Of a stretch of DNA of 64,000 bases, positions 7,575-17,558 are shown piece after piece; positions within the stretch are counted from its first letter, which is position 1, and every line of letters begins with the position of its first letter. Made by a program: the position numbers and the translations under genes. Origin of the DNA: Acidobacteria bacterium RIFCSPLOWO2_12_FULL_66_21 (lineage in GTDB: Bacteria; Acidobacteriota; Vicinamibacteria; Vicinamibacterales; 2-12-FULL-66-21); the NCBI GenBank assembly GCA_001767455.1, contig MELC01000039.1:1-64000 (forward strand). The letters run 5' to 3'. The notes under the pieces were generated by a model. That model was not told the origin of the DNA. It made no database searches and saw nothing but the letters and a program-made list of their open reading frames with translations.

Positions 7575-10405
7575 CGGCACGTGTCCTGCTGGCGTGCCTC
7601 GTGACCGCGCTGTCGGCCGCGCACCTGGGCGCGGCCACCCGGTACGATCCGCGCCTGCGGTTTCGGACCGTGTCAACCGTCCACTTCGACATTCATTACC
7701 ACCAGGGAGAGGAAGCGCTCGCCAGGCGGCTCGAACGCCTCGCCGAAGAGGTCGCCGCGAGTCTCGAGCCGCGGCTCGGACGTCCCGCGGGGCGGGTGCA
7801 CGTCATCCTCGTCGCGCAATCCGATCTCTCCAACGGATGGGCGACGCCGGTTCCATACGATCTGATCGAGATTGTGACGACGGCGCCAGGGGGCGCGAGC
7901 CTCATCGGCAACACCGATGACTGGCTGCGGCTGGTCTTCTCGCACGAGTACACGCACATCGTGCATCTCGATCGGTCGCGCGGACTGTTCGGCGGGCTGC
8001 GCCGCGTCTTCGGCCATCTGGCGCCGCTCTATCCGAACCTGTTCCTTCCCGGGTGGCAGGTCGAAGGTATCGCGACCTTCGAGGAAAGTGCGATCACCGG
8101 GCGCGGCCGGGTGCGCGCCGGCGATTTCCGGATGTGGCTGGACCAGGCGGCCGCGGCCCGCCGCTTCGATCCGATCGATCGTGCGAGCGGCGGACTGGTC
8201 GACTGGCCGGCCGGCAACGCGGAGTACCTCTACGGCGCCTATTTCCATCAGTACCTTGCCGATCGATTCGGCCCGGAGAGTCTCGCCCGCCTCGAGCGGC
8301 AGACCTCCGGGCGCGTGCCGTATTTCGGATCTGGTGCGTTCGGCAAGGTGTTCGGCCGCTCGCTTGGCACGCTCTGGCGCGAGTTCGAAGACGACGCCCG
8401 CCGGCGCGCGCGGGTCGACAACGGATCGCGCGTGCGACTGACGCATCACGGATTCAGCGTGAGCAGTCCGCGCTTCAGCGCGGACGGCCGGCTGTTCTAC
8501 GCGGTCGGCAACCCGCACGGCTTCCCGGCGCTGATGGAGCTGGGATCGAACGGCGCGGCGGACCGTCAGGTGACGACGAAATACGGGGGCGCGGGCATCG
8601 CGCCCTCGGGCGGGACGCTCGTCTTCGATCAGCTCGAGGTCGTCCGCAACGTCGCGCTGCAATCCGATCTCTACGCCGTCCCGGCCGACGGCGGCCGGGT
8701 CCGGCGGCTGACGCGCGGCGCTCGCGCCGCGGAGCCGGACGTCGCCGCGGACGGCCGCAGGATTGTCTGCACGGTGCAGTCCGCCGATCGGCGCGACCTC
8801 GCCATCCTGGAGATGCCCCCCGACGGCCGCAGGGCCGTTCCAGTGACGCTCGTCTCCGAACCGTTTACGCAGTTCGACTCGCCCCGCTGGTCGCCCGACG
8901 GGCGGTCCGTGGCCGCCGTCAGGCAGCGGCTTGGCGGTCCTTCGGAGATCGTCGCGATCGACACCGCCACCCGCGCCGTGCGGGTGCTCGTGTCGTCCAG
9001 CCCCACCCGGAACATCGCCCCGGCGTGGCTGCCGGATGGAACGCATCTGCTGTTTGCGTCGAACCGCGAGGGCCCCTTCGACACGCTCAGGACAGGGCAG
9101 CCGTTTTCGATCTACGAAGTGGATGTCGACACGCTGGCCATGCGCAGACTCGGCGACTCTGGCGACGGAGCGCAGTCCCCGTCGTTGTCGCCGGATGGCC
9201 GGACCCTCGTGTTCGTCGGGTACTCCGCGGACGGGTACGACCTCTACTCGATTCCCTTCGACACCGCTGCGTGGACGGAAGTCGCCCGCGGTTCCACCAC
9301 ACAAGAGGACGCCACTGCGAGTGCCCTCACAGCCGACACGGCCTCCCCGACGCGGACCTACGCGCCCTGGACGACGCTGGCGCCGCGATTCTGGGTCCCT
9401 ATCGTCGACTCGAGCAATGGCGAAACGAGCGCGGGGGCGGCGACCGGTGGCAGTGACGCGCTGGGACGGCACTCCTACAGCACCTTTGTCGAGTGGAGCG
9501 GCACGCGGGCCCGTCCGGACTGGCAGGTGGCGTATGCATACGATCGCTGGTGGCCGACGCTGTTTGCGAATGTGTCGGACGACACCGATCCGTGGCGCGA
9601 AGGACTGGTGCGGACCCGCGAGGCGAACGCCGGAGCCCTGCTGCCCTTTGCGCGCGTCAGACGGGTCCAGACGGCCCTCGTCGCGCTGCACGCCTCGTCG
9701 GATGCCTTCGATTGCGGCGCCTGCGACCCGGCAATCGCCGGGGTCGCGACCCGCCGCGCGGTCCGCGCGGCATGGCGCCACGACAGCGCGAAGACCTACG
9801 GGTACGCGATCAGCGACGAAGAAGGCGGGACGCTGGCCGTCACGTCCGAGTGGACGCGGCGCGCGCTCGGGTCGAGCGGAAACGCGGGCGCGCTTGTCGT
9901 CGATGGCCGGGTGTATCGCCGCGCGTTCGGGCGCCACGACGTGATCGCGGCGCGAGCCGCTCTGGCATCCGCGTGGGGCGACGACTCCGTGCGCCGCGCG
10001 TTCAGCGCGTCGGGCCCGGGACCGCAGGGAGGCGGGTTCGAGTTCGGGCGCGATGCCATCGGTCTGCTCCGCGGTCTGGAGGAAGGGGCCCTTTCCGGAT
10101 CTCGCGCCGCCGTCATCAATCTCGACTACCGCGTGAAGCTTGCGAGCGTTCAACGGGGCTTCCGGACGTGGCCCTTCTTCCTGCGCAGCGTTCACGGCGC
10201 CGTGTTCGCCGACGCCGGCTCGGCGTGGGAGACGGTCTTCCGGCGATCCGAGGTGAAGAAGGCGCTCGGCGTCGAGCTGTCCATGGATACGATTGTGGGA
10301 CACGCGCTTCCGCTGACCTTCACGGCGGGCATGGCCTGGCGCGACGACCCCGCCGTGCGCGGCCGCGGCGTTGCCGCATTCGGTCGCATCGGGCGCGCGT
10401 TCTGA
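7571..10405 (+). CDS. Secreted peptidase-MA-like metalloprotease with TolB-type propeller and C-terminal barrel-like domain
   Basis: A 944-residue exported protein. The N-terminus is a signal peptide (VLLACLVTALSAAHLGA). The first domain holds HEYTH (residues 125-129), a gluzincin-type zinc motif, with a likely third ligand in the following WQVEGIATFEE. The middle has repeated PD40/TolB-like propeller blades (for example SPRFSADGRLFY, SPRWSPDGRSVAA, SPSLSPDGRTLVF). The last 300 residues are rich in alternating hydrophobic and aromatic residues, contain FADAGSAWE and end in GRAF, as expected for an outer-membrane beta-barrel. Start is GTG 7571, overlapping the lipoprotein stop by 4 bases. Zinc-protease activity is inferred; the target is unknown. 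Confidence 0.8.
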   Translation: MTARVLLACLVTALSAAHLGAATRYDPRLRFRTVSTVHFDIHYHQGEEALARRLERLAEEVAASLEPRLGRPAGRVHVILVAQSDLSNGWATPVPYDLIEIVTTAPGGASLIGNTDDWLRLVFSHEYTHIVHLDRSRGLFGGLRRVFGHLAPLYPNLFLPGWQVEGIATFEESAITGRGRVRAGDFRMWLDQAAAARRFDPIDRASGGLVDWPAGNAEYLYGAYFHQYLADRFGPESLARLERQTSGRVPYFGSGAFGKVFGRSLGTLWREFEDDARRRARVDNGSRVRLTHHGFSVSSPRFSADGRLFYAVGNPHGFPALMELGSNGAADRQVTTKYGGAGIAPSGGTLVFDQLEVVRNVALQSDLYAVPADGGRVRRLTRGARAAEPDVAADGRRIVCTVQSADRRDLAILEMPPDGRRAVPVTLVSEPFTQFDSPRWSPDGRSVAAVRQRLGGPSEIVAIDTATRAVRVLVSSSPTRNIAPAWLPDGTHLLFASNREGPFDTLRTGQPFSIYEVDVDTLAMRRLGDSGDGAQSPSLSPDGRTLVFVGYSADGYDLYSIPFDTAAWTEVARGSTTQEDATASALTADTASPTRTYAPWTTLAPRFWVPIVDSSNGETSAGAATGGSDALGRHSYSTFVEWSGTRARPDWQVAYAYDRWWPTLFANVSDDTDPWREGLVRTREANAGALLPFARVRRVQTALVALHASSDAFDCGACDPAIAGVATRRAVRAAWRHDSAKTYGYAISDEEGGTLAVTSEWTRRALGSSGNAGALVVDGRVYRRAFGRHDVIAARAALASAWGDDSVRRAFSASGPGPQGGGFEFGRDAIGLLRGLEEGALSGSRAAVINLDYRVKLASVQRGFRTWPFFLRSVHGAVFADAGSAWETVFRRSEVKKALGVELSMDTIVGHALPLTFTAGMAWRDDPAVRGRGVAAFGRIGRAF

Positions 10406-10413
10406 ACCATGGA

Positions 10414-10503
10414 GCAGCCCTGAAGGGCTGCGCTACAGGGATCACGAAGGGGGCCGCGCCATGCCCACACCGAGGGTCCTGTTGCGCAGCCCTTCAGGGC
10501 TGC
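10414..10503. repeat. REPIN-like pair of inverted REP palindromes
   Basis: Two near-identical 18-base palindromes, GCAGCCCT-GA-AGGGCTGC at 10414-10431 and GCAGCCCT-TC-AGGGCTGC at 10486-10503, lie in opposite orientation. Similarity continues about 12 bases on the inner side (CGCTACAGGGATC versus the complement of the matching stretch). This is the layout of a REPIN/BIME element between the peptidase and agmatinase genes. A single copy of the same palindrome occurs at 56055-56072. Confidence 0.8.
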
Positions 10504-10538
10504 TAGTATGTGAACGGCTTTCGCTTCGAGGCCTGCGA

Positions 10539-11435
10539 ATGAGCTTTCCCTTCGGGTACGACCACGGCGCGCCGCTGATGTTCGGCGGCGCGATGCCGCA
10601 GATGAAGTCGTTCGGCGACTCCCGCGCGATCGTCCTGCCCATTCCGCTGGATCGCACGACGTCGTATGTCGGTGGAACGCGCAACGGCCCGCATGAAATT
10701 CTGCAGGCCTCGTCGCACATGGAGCTCTGGGACGAGGAGCTCGGCGCCGACGTCCACGGCATCGGCATCTTCACGCTCCCCGAGATGGAGCTGCCGTTCG
10801 GCGAAATGGGGCAGGTCGTCGAGGAGATTCGGCGCGTCGCGCATGAAATCCTCCGCCGCGACAAGTTCCTGGTGGCGCTGGGCGGCGAGCACTCGATCAC
10901 GCCGCCGCTCGTTGCCGCCGCCGCGGCGCATCATCGCGGTCTGTCGGTGCTGCAGATCGACGCGCACGCCGACCTGCGCGACGGCTACATGGGCACGCCG
11001 CACAACCATGCGTGCGCGATGCGGCGATCGCTCGAGTATGGGCACGTCACGCAGGTCGGCATCCGCAGCATGTCGGCGGAGGAGGCGGACGCCGCACCGG
11101 GCTTGAATACCACCATCTTTTACGACGCGATGATGCGGCAGGACCCGCAGTGGATCGATCGCGTTGTCGACTCGCTCACCGATCCCGTCTACATCACCAT
11201 CGACGTGGATGGCCTGGATCCGGCGATCATGCCGTCGACCGGCACCCCGGAGCCTGGCGGCCTGTCCTGGTACGAGATGCTCGCCCTGCTCCGCGCCGCG
11301 ATTTCGCGCCGGACGGTGGTCGCCTGCGATGTCGTCGAGCTCAGCCCGATTCCCGGCCTCGTCGCGCCAAACTTCCTCTGCGCCAAGCTCATCTATAAGG
11401 TCCTTACATACCGATTCGGCACACTCAGCCCTTAG
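10539..11435 (+). CDS. speB: Agmatinase (ureohydrolase family)
   Basis: Manganese ureohydrolase that splits agmatine into putrescine and urea. The 298-residue protein carries the three metal-binding signatures: GGEHS, DAHADLRDGY and DVDGLDPAIMPSTGTPEPGG. The N-terminal TTSYVGGTRNGP segment is typical of agmatinase-like ureohydrolases. I use the ATG at 10539 because the upstream in-frame sequence runs through the REP palindromes. It stands alone: no arginine decarboxylase or spermidine synthase is adjacent. Other guanidino substrates are possible for this family, so agmatine is the likeliest rather than a proven substrate. Confidence 0.88.
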   Translation: MSFPFGYDHGAPLMFGGAMPQMKSFGDSRAIVLPIPLDRTTSYVGGTRNGPHEILQASSHMELWDEELGADVHGIGIFTLPEMELPFGEMGQVVEEIRRVAHEILRRDKFLVALGGEHSITPPLVAAAAAHHRGLSVLQIDAHADLRDGYMGTPHNHACAMRRSLEYGHVTQVGIRSMSAEEADAAPGLNTTIFYDAMMRQDPQWIDRVVDSLTDPVYITIDVDGLDPAIMPSTGTPEPGGLSWYEMLALLRAAISRRTVVACDVVELSPIPGLVAPNFLCAKLIYKVLTYRFGTLSP

Positions 11436-11467
11436 CACCCAGCACCGAGCACCCGGCACCTGGTACC
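11432..11467. repeat. Low-complexity AGCACC-type run after agmatinase
   Basis: A short run of degenerate AGCACCC/GGCACC words (complement GGTGCT) immediately follows the agmatinase stop. It uses the same word family as the longer runs at 59970-60060 and 60468-60560. No coding or folding role is evident. Confidence 0.5.
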
Positions 11468-11497
11468 GACCCGGTATTCTCCCTTCTGTATACGAGC

Positions 11498-11503
11498 TAT
11501 ACT
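11498..11503 (+). promoter_or_regulatory. -10 box immediately before the sigma54 activator gene
   Basis: TATACT lies 7 bases before the GTG at 11511. Transcription starting about 7 bases downstream would begin at or next to the start codon, so a leaderless mRNA is likely. No Shine-Dalgarno or convincing -35 box is present. Confidence 0.5.
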
Positions 11504-11510
11504 GCCCCCC

Positions 11511-14408
<2,898 letters not shown>

Positions 14409-14605
14409 TCGACTACCTGGTATCCATCGATCCTGCCGATCGTATACTCCGTAATCAACAGGGGCGCTCGACGCCAGAAGTGTAATTGTCGCTAAGTTTC
14501 TCAATTGCAGTAGTTTACATAATGGAGTCGTCCGCCGGCGTGGTGCCACGGATCGGGTGCGCAACTTGATAGAGGACGGGGTGGGCAGCTACTCCCGGAG
14601 ACAAC

Positions 14606-15028
14606 ATGGACCAGCGACTTCGACTCGTGCAGGGCAACATTGGCCGGTCCGAGAAACGCGCGGCCGATCGACAGCCAATCTCCGTGCGCGGGCAGATTGT
14701 CTGGAAGGACGCGCGCGGCAGCACGCAGGTCACCTCGGTGATCACCCGCGACGCCAGCGAGCGCGGGGTCACCGTCGAGTGCGAGGGGGGCAGGGCAATC
14801 CCTCTCTATCGCCTGGTGTACTTCCAGGTCGACCGCGACTCGCGGCGACGGCCCGATCTGCCGGCTCCGCTCCGCAACCCGAGCGTCCTCTCGGCCGTGT
14901 TCCGCGTCGGCCCCTACAGCGAGGCCACCGGGTCGCCCGCGGAGTACGGTCTGCGTCTTCTGGTCGAACCTCAACCGGTATCCGCCTCGGGCTGGACGGC
15001 GCGGCTCGGAAAGATGGCGACAGCATGA
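14606..15028 (+). CDS. PilZ-like domain protein
   Basis: A 140-residue cytoplasmic protein. It contains RAADR followed about 25 residues later by DASERG, matching the PilZ cyclic-di-GMP signature R-x3-R ... (D/N)-x-S-x2-G, with alternating beta-strand-like segments between and after. Family knowledge suggests a c-di-GMP-responsive adaptor; the binding call rests only on this motif. Its stop overlaps the start of the downstream cupin gene (ATGA), so the two are translationally coupled. The 197 bases upstream hold AT-rich patches, including a TATACT at 14443-14448, but no clear promoter. Confidence 0.65.
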   Translation: MDQRLRLVQGNIGRSEKRAADRQPISVRGQIVWKDARGSTQVTSVITRDASERGVTVECEGGRAIPLYRLVYFQVDRDSRRRPDLPAPLRNPSVLSAVFRVGPYSEATGSPAEYGLRLLVEPQPVSASGWTARLGKMATA

Positions 15029-15438
15029 CTCCCTCGATTGCGACGGCGGCGCGGGCGTGGGAATCGTCGGGAGTGGCGGCAAGACTGAGGTCCAGCATGA
15101 TGTTGCTGATGCGAATCGACCGATGGGATGTGCGACGCGACGGGCCGCTGAGCGAGGCGGCACTTCAACGCAAGCTGCAGGCGCTGGGGTACCAGGTCAC
15201 CGCGCGGACCTACTCGTCCGGTTCGGCCTCGCCGACGTGTACCGACTCGAAGGAGCGGATCGAGGCCGTCGTGCACGGCCTGGTCAAGGTGAGCATCGAC
15301 GGCGAGGCGGCCATCCTCACCGCCGGTGACGTGGTCTACGTGCCGCGCGGCGCCGTGCGGCGGGTCGAGGTGGTCGGCACCAATTCGGCGCACTGTCTCG
15401 AGGCCGTCTACCAGACGGACGAAGACGAAGTCGCCTAG
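15025..15438 (+). CDS. Small cupin-domain protein
   Basis: A 137-residue protein whose C-terminal half has a cupin pattern: VHGLVKVSIDGEAAILTAGDVVYVPRG, then strands RRVEVVGTNSAHCLEAVY. The central G(X)5-6G-D-V-x-P-x-G motif is clear; the first motif is poorly preserved in metal-binding histidines, so it may not bind metal. Starts at ATG 15025, overlapping the PilZ gene stop by 4 bases. The N-terminal 50 residues (RIDRWDVRRDGPLSE...) are unique. Pairing with PilZ suggests a joint regulatory role, but no substrate can be named. It meets the TPR gene on the other strand tail to tail with a 4-base overlap. Confidence 0.7.
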   Translation: MTPSIATAARAWESSGVAARLRSSMMLLMRIDRWDVRRDGPLSEAALQRKLQALGYQVTARTYSSGSASPTCTDSKERIEAVVHGLVKVSIDGEAAILTAGDVVYVPRGAVRRVEVVGTNSAHCLEAVYQTDEDEVA

Positions 15439-16175
15439 CTTTTCTTCACGACCTCGAGGGCGCGGCGTGCATCCGCCGCGTACAGGGACTGCGGGAATTC
15501 CTCGACGATCCGCGTAAAGGCATGAGCCGCGTCGTCTTTCTTGCCCGCCTTGGCGTAGGCCCTGCCAAGCTGCATCAACACACCGTCCAGCGGGAGCTGC
15601 GAGTTCGAGTCGGTGGCCAGCTCCTGGCAGATCTTGATCGCCTGGTCGTACTTCCCCTGCGCGATCATGGCGTCGGCGAGTCCGAGGCGCGCGGTCCGTC
15701 CGTACACCCGGGAGCCGCCCTTGTCGATCACTTCCTGAAAGCGCTGTTCCGCTTCGGCGTGGCGCCCGAGCGCGGCGAGGATCCCGGCGGCGTGGTAGCG
15801 GGCGGCGATGCCGGCGTTGGTCCCGGCATAGCGGTCCGCCGCCTCGAGGAACCTCGGCAGCGCCGCCTCGATCTTCGCCTGTTCCGTCTGGAACGTGCCG
15901 GCCTGCGGGACCGGCATCGGGCTGCCGGGGGCGGGTGCCGTCACGGGCACGACGGGGGCTTGGTACACGGCAAGCGCCGAGGCGAGCAGCCCCTCCGCCT
16001 TCGCGTTTCGCGATTGCCGGTACCAGGTGTAGCCGCCAATCGCGGCAATCACGACCGCCGCGACCAGGATCGTGGTCGTGACGCCACGGGAACGCGCCTC
16101 GAGCATGTTTTTCGCGTGCGTGACCGTACGGGCGAACTCGTTTTCCTTCAGCTTGTGGCGCTCAGTTCTTTTCAT
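15435..16175 (-). CDS. Membrane-anchored TPR protein (YfgM-like)
   Basis: A 246-residue protein with a charged cytoplasmic start (MKRTERHKLKENEFARTV), one membrane helix (TTTILVAAVVIAAIGGYTW), and a periplasmic region with tetratricopeptide-like repeats, including AGILAALGRHAEAEQRFQEV, RLGLADAMIAQGKYDQAIKI and QLGRAYAKAGKKDDAAHAF. The layout resembles YfgM/TPR_21 proteins, which act near the Sec translocon or as envelope scaffolds. A TAGAAT box ends 9 bases before the ATG, so the mRNA may be nearly leaderless. The gene lies directly downstream of tRNA-Arg on the same strand. Confidence 0.75.
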   Translation of the reverse strand: MKRTERHKLKENEFARTVTHAKNMLEARSRGVTTTILVAAVVIAAIGGYTWYRQSRNAKAEGLLASALAVYQAPVVPVTAPAPGSPMPVPQAGTFQTEQAKIEAALPRFLEAADRYAGTNAGIAARYHAAGILAALGRHAEAEQRFQEVIDKGGSRVYGRTARLGLADAMIAQGKYDQAIKICQELATDSNSQLPLDGVLMQLGRAYAKAGKKDDAAHAFTRIVEEFPQSLYAADARRALEVVKKS

Positions 16176-16184
16176 CGCTCTGCA

Positions 16185-16190
16185 ATTCTA
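16185..16190 (-). promoter_or_regulatory. -10-like box before the TPR membrane protein gene
   Basis: TAGAAT on the minus strand, 9 bases before the ATG at 16175. The -35 position would fall inside the tRNA-Arg gene, so read-through from the tRNA is an alternative. Confidence 0.35.
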
Positions 16191-16197
16191 CGGAAAG

Positions 16198-16271
16198 CGC
16201 GCCCGGCAGGTCTCGAACCTGCGACCCCCAGTTTAGGAAACCGGTGCTCTGTCCTGCTGAGCTACGGGCGC
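16198..16271 (-). tRNA. tRNA-Arg (anticodon CCT)
   Basis: A full cloverleaf can be drawn: 7-bp acceptor stem GCGCCCG/CGGGCGC, D-arm GCTC...GAGC, anticodon stem CCGGT/ACTGG with loop TTCCTAA (anticodon CCT, reading AGG), and T-arm GCAGG-TTCGAGA-CCTGC. The discriminator base is G, and CCA is not encoded, so it must be added after transcription. The tRNA is followed on the same strand by the TPR gene. Confidence 0.97.
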
Positions 16272-16306
16272 AAAGGGAAACACAGCATTCTATCGCAGCT
16301 TTTGCG

Positions 16307-16335
16307 TTGACGCCTGACGAGCGGCTTCGTATAGT
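16307..16335 (+). promoter_or_regulatory. Near-consensus sigma70 promoter
   Basis: TTGACG at 16307-16312, a 17-base spacer, and TATAGT at 16330-16335. Each box matches 5 of 6 consensus bases. It lies between tRNA-Arg (opposite strand) and the ATG at 16352, implying a leader of about 9 bases without a Shine-Dalgarno. Confidence 0.75.
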
Positions 16336-16351
16336 CGAACGCCACGATCCC

Positions 16352-16648
16352 ATGTTCAGAACACCGTTTGTCTGGGAAGTGCAGGTCCGCCGAGAAGTCC
16401 TGGAAGCGGAAATCGCGCACTTGCGGGAACTGCCCTACAGCCTGTGGCGACAGGTGTTGTCACGGCCGATGACGAAGGCCACGCGCGGCCGCGACAACCG
16501 CAGTTATCGCGTCCGCACCACCGCCAAGTACGTGCAGGAAGGGGCGGACGACATCCGGGTCACTGTGGTGCTGGAAAGCGGCGCCTTGCGCCGCCACCTC
16601 ATGCGCCAGAGCTTTGTGATCACTCCCGACAACCGGTTTACAGACTAA
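16352..16648 (+). CDS. Unknown 98-residue protein
   Basis: I do not recognise this family. The sequence starts MFRTPFVWEVQVRREVLEAE, contains two basic patches (SRPMTKATRGRDNRSYRVRTTAKY) and a beta-rich second half (DDIRVTVVLESGALRRHLMRQSFVITPDN). The mix of a helix, a basic loop and strands is compatible with a small nucleic-acid-binding protein, but that is only a guess. Support for a real gene comes from the near-consensus promoter 16 bases upstream and coding-like third-position GC. It converges with apt on the other strand. Confidence 0.65.
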   Translation: MFRTPFVWEVQVRREVLEAEIAHLRELPYSLWRQVLSRPMTKATRGRDNRSYRVRTTAKYVQEGADDIRVTVVLESGALRRHLMRQSFVITPDNRFTD

Positions 16649-16664
16649 GAGGTGCGAGCACCTT

Positions 16665-17180
16665 TCAGTACTGTAGGACCGCCATGATGTTCTCGCCGGG
16701 CAGGCGCGAGCGGCCATTCAGCCCGACGAGCTCGATCAGGAACGCGAGCCCTTCGACCTGCCCGCCGAGCTGCTTCACCAGATCGACGGTCGCTCGCGCG
16801 GTCCCTCCCGTCGCCAGCAGGTCGTCGACGATGAGGATGCGCTGTCCTTTCTCGATCGCGTCGCGATGGATCTCGAGGCTGTCGGTGCCGTACTCGAGCT
16901 CGTAGGTGGCCCGTACCGTCTCGGCCGGCAGCTTACCCAACTTGCGCACGGGCACGAACCCCGCTCCGATCCGATCGGCGACGGCGGCGCCCAGAATGAA
17001 GCCGCGGCTCTCGATTCCCACCACCGCGCTGATGGCCTTGTCCCCGTACGGCAGGGCCATCCTGTCAATCGTAAGCTTGAACCCCAGCGGATCGCGCAGC
17101 AGCGTCGTGACGTCGTAGAAGAGGATGCCGGCCTTGGGAAAGTCCGGCACGTGGCGAATCCGCGATTTCAGTTCCTGCAT
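16665..17180 (-). CDS. apt: Adenine phosphoribosyltransferase
   Basis: Purine salvage enzyme converting adenine and PRPP to AMP in the cytoplasm. The 171-residue protein aligns end to end with the family: RIRHVPDFPKAGILFYDVTTLL at the start, the substrate loop VVGIESRGFILGAAVA, and the PRPP-binding loop ILIVDDLLATGGTA. It ends with the family-typical FLIELVGLNGRSRL. Start ATG 17180. It is followed at a short distance upstream by the acylphosphatase gene on the same strand (27 bases apart), so the two may be co-transcribed. Confidence 0.96.
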   Translation of the reverse strand: MQELKSRIRHVPDFPKAGILFYDVTTLLRDPLGFKLTIDRMALPYGDKAISAVVGIESRGFILGAAVADRIGAGFVPVRKLGKLPAETVRATYELEYGTDSLEIHRDAIEKGQRILIVDDLLATGGTARATVDLVKQLGGQVEGLAFLIELVGLNGRSRLPGENIMAVLQY

Positions 17181-17207
17181 TGGTGTCCTGATGCCCGTCC
17201 CGCGGGC

Positions 17208-17483
17208 TCATGTGCGAATGGTGAATCCCGTGGCGCGCCCGCCCGGCACCACGTCCTCGACGACAAACGAGTCCACCCGCGCGCCGATTGGGCCGCGCGA
17301 GAGCGCCAGCTCAATCCGGTTCACCGATTCCTCGTCCCCTTCGACGAACGCTTCGACGCGGCCGTCGTCCAGATTCCGTACGTAGCCGTGGACGCCTTCG
17401 ATGGCCGCGCGCTCCTCGGCGAACAGGCGGAAGCCCACGCCCTGCACACGGCCGTCAATCAGGAACCGCCTCGCGACGATCAT
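17208..17483 (-). CDS. acyP: Acylphosphatase
   Basis: Small (91 residues) alpha/beta enzyme that hydrolyses acyl phosphates. The catalytic phosphate-binding loop is present as GRVQGVGFR, with its essential arginine, and the catalytic asparagine lies in GYVRNLDDGRVEAFVEG. Length is standard. A perfect TATAAT lies 11 bases before the ATG at 17483, predicting a leader of only about 5 bases. It sits upstream of apt on the same strand and diverges from the uricase-like gene. Confidence 0.93.
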   Translation of the reverse strand: MIVARRFLIDGRVQGVGFRLFAEERAAIEGVHGYVRNLDDGRVEAFVEGDEESVNRIELALSRGPIGARVDSFVVEDVVPGGRATGFTIRT

Positions 17484-17494
17484 GGAACGCCCGG

Positions 17495-17500
17495 ATTATA
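17495..17500 (-). promoter_or_regulatory. -10 box of the acylphosphatase gene
   Basis: Perfect TATAAT on the minus strand ending 11 bases before the ATG at 17483. The -35 region is weak. The expected leader is about 5 bases, with no Shine-Dalgarno. Confidence 0.5.
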
Positions 17501-17558
17501 CCGTCAGAACTCCTTCGCGGGCTGCGAGCGACGAGCCGCGTCGTGTTACAGTCTCGCC

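Noticed and set aside
7673-10303. 876-codon open frame antisense to the peptidase gene
   Set aside because: High-GC DNA gives long antisense frames. The translation is Arg/His/Asp-rich without domains, while the plus strand encodes a clear signal peptide, HEYTH and propeller repeats.
16198-16271. tRNA-Arg as an integration site for a genomic island
   Set aside because: No integrase, direct repeat of the tRNA end or foreign-looking composition was found on either side.
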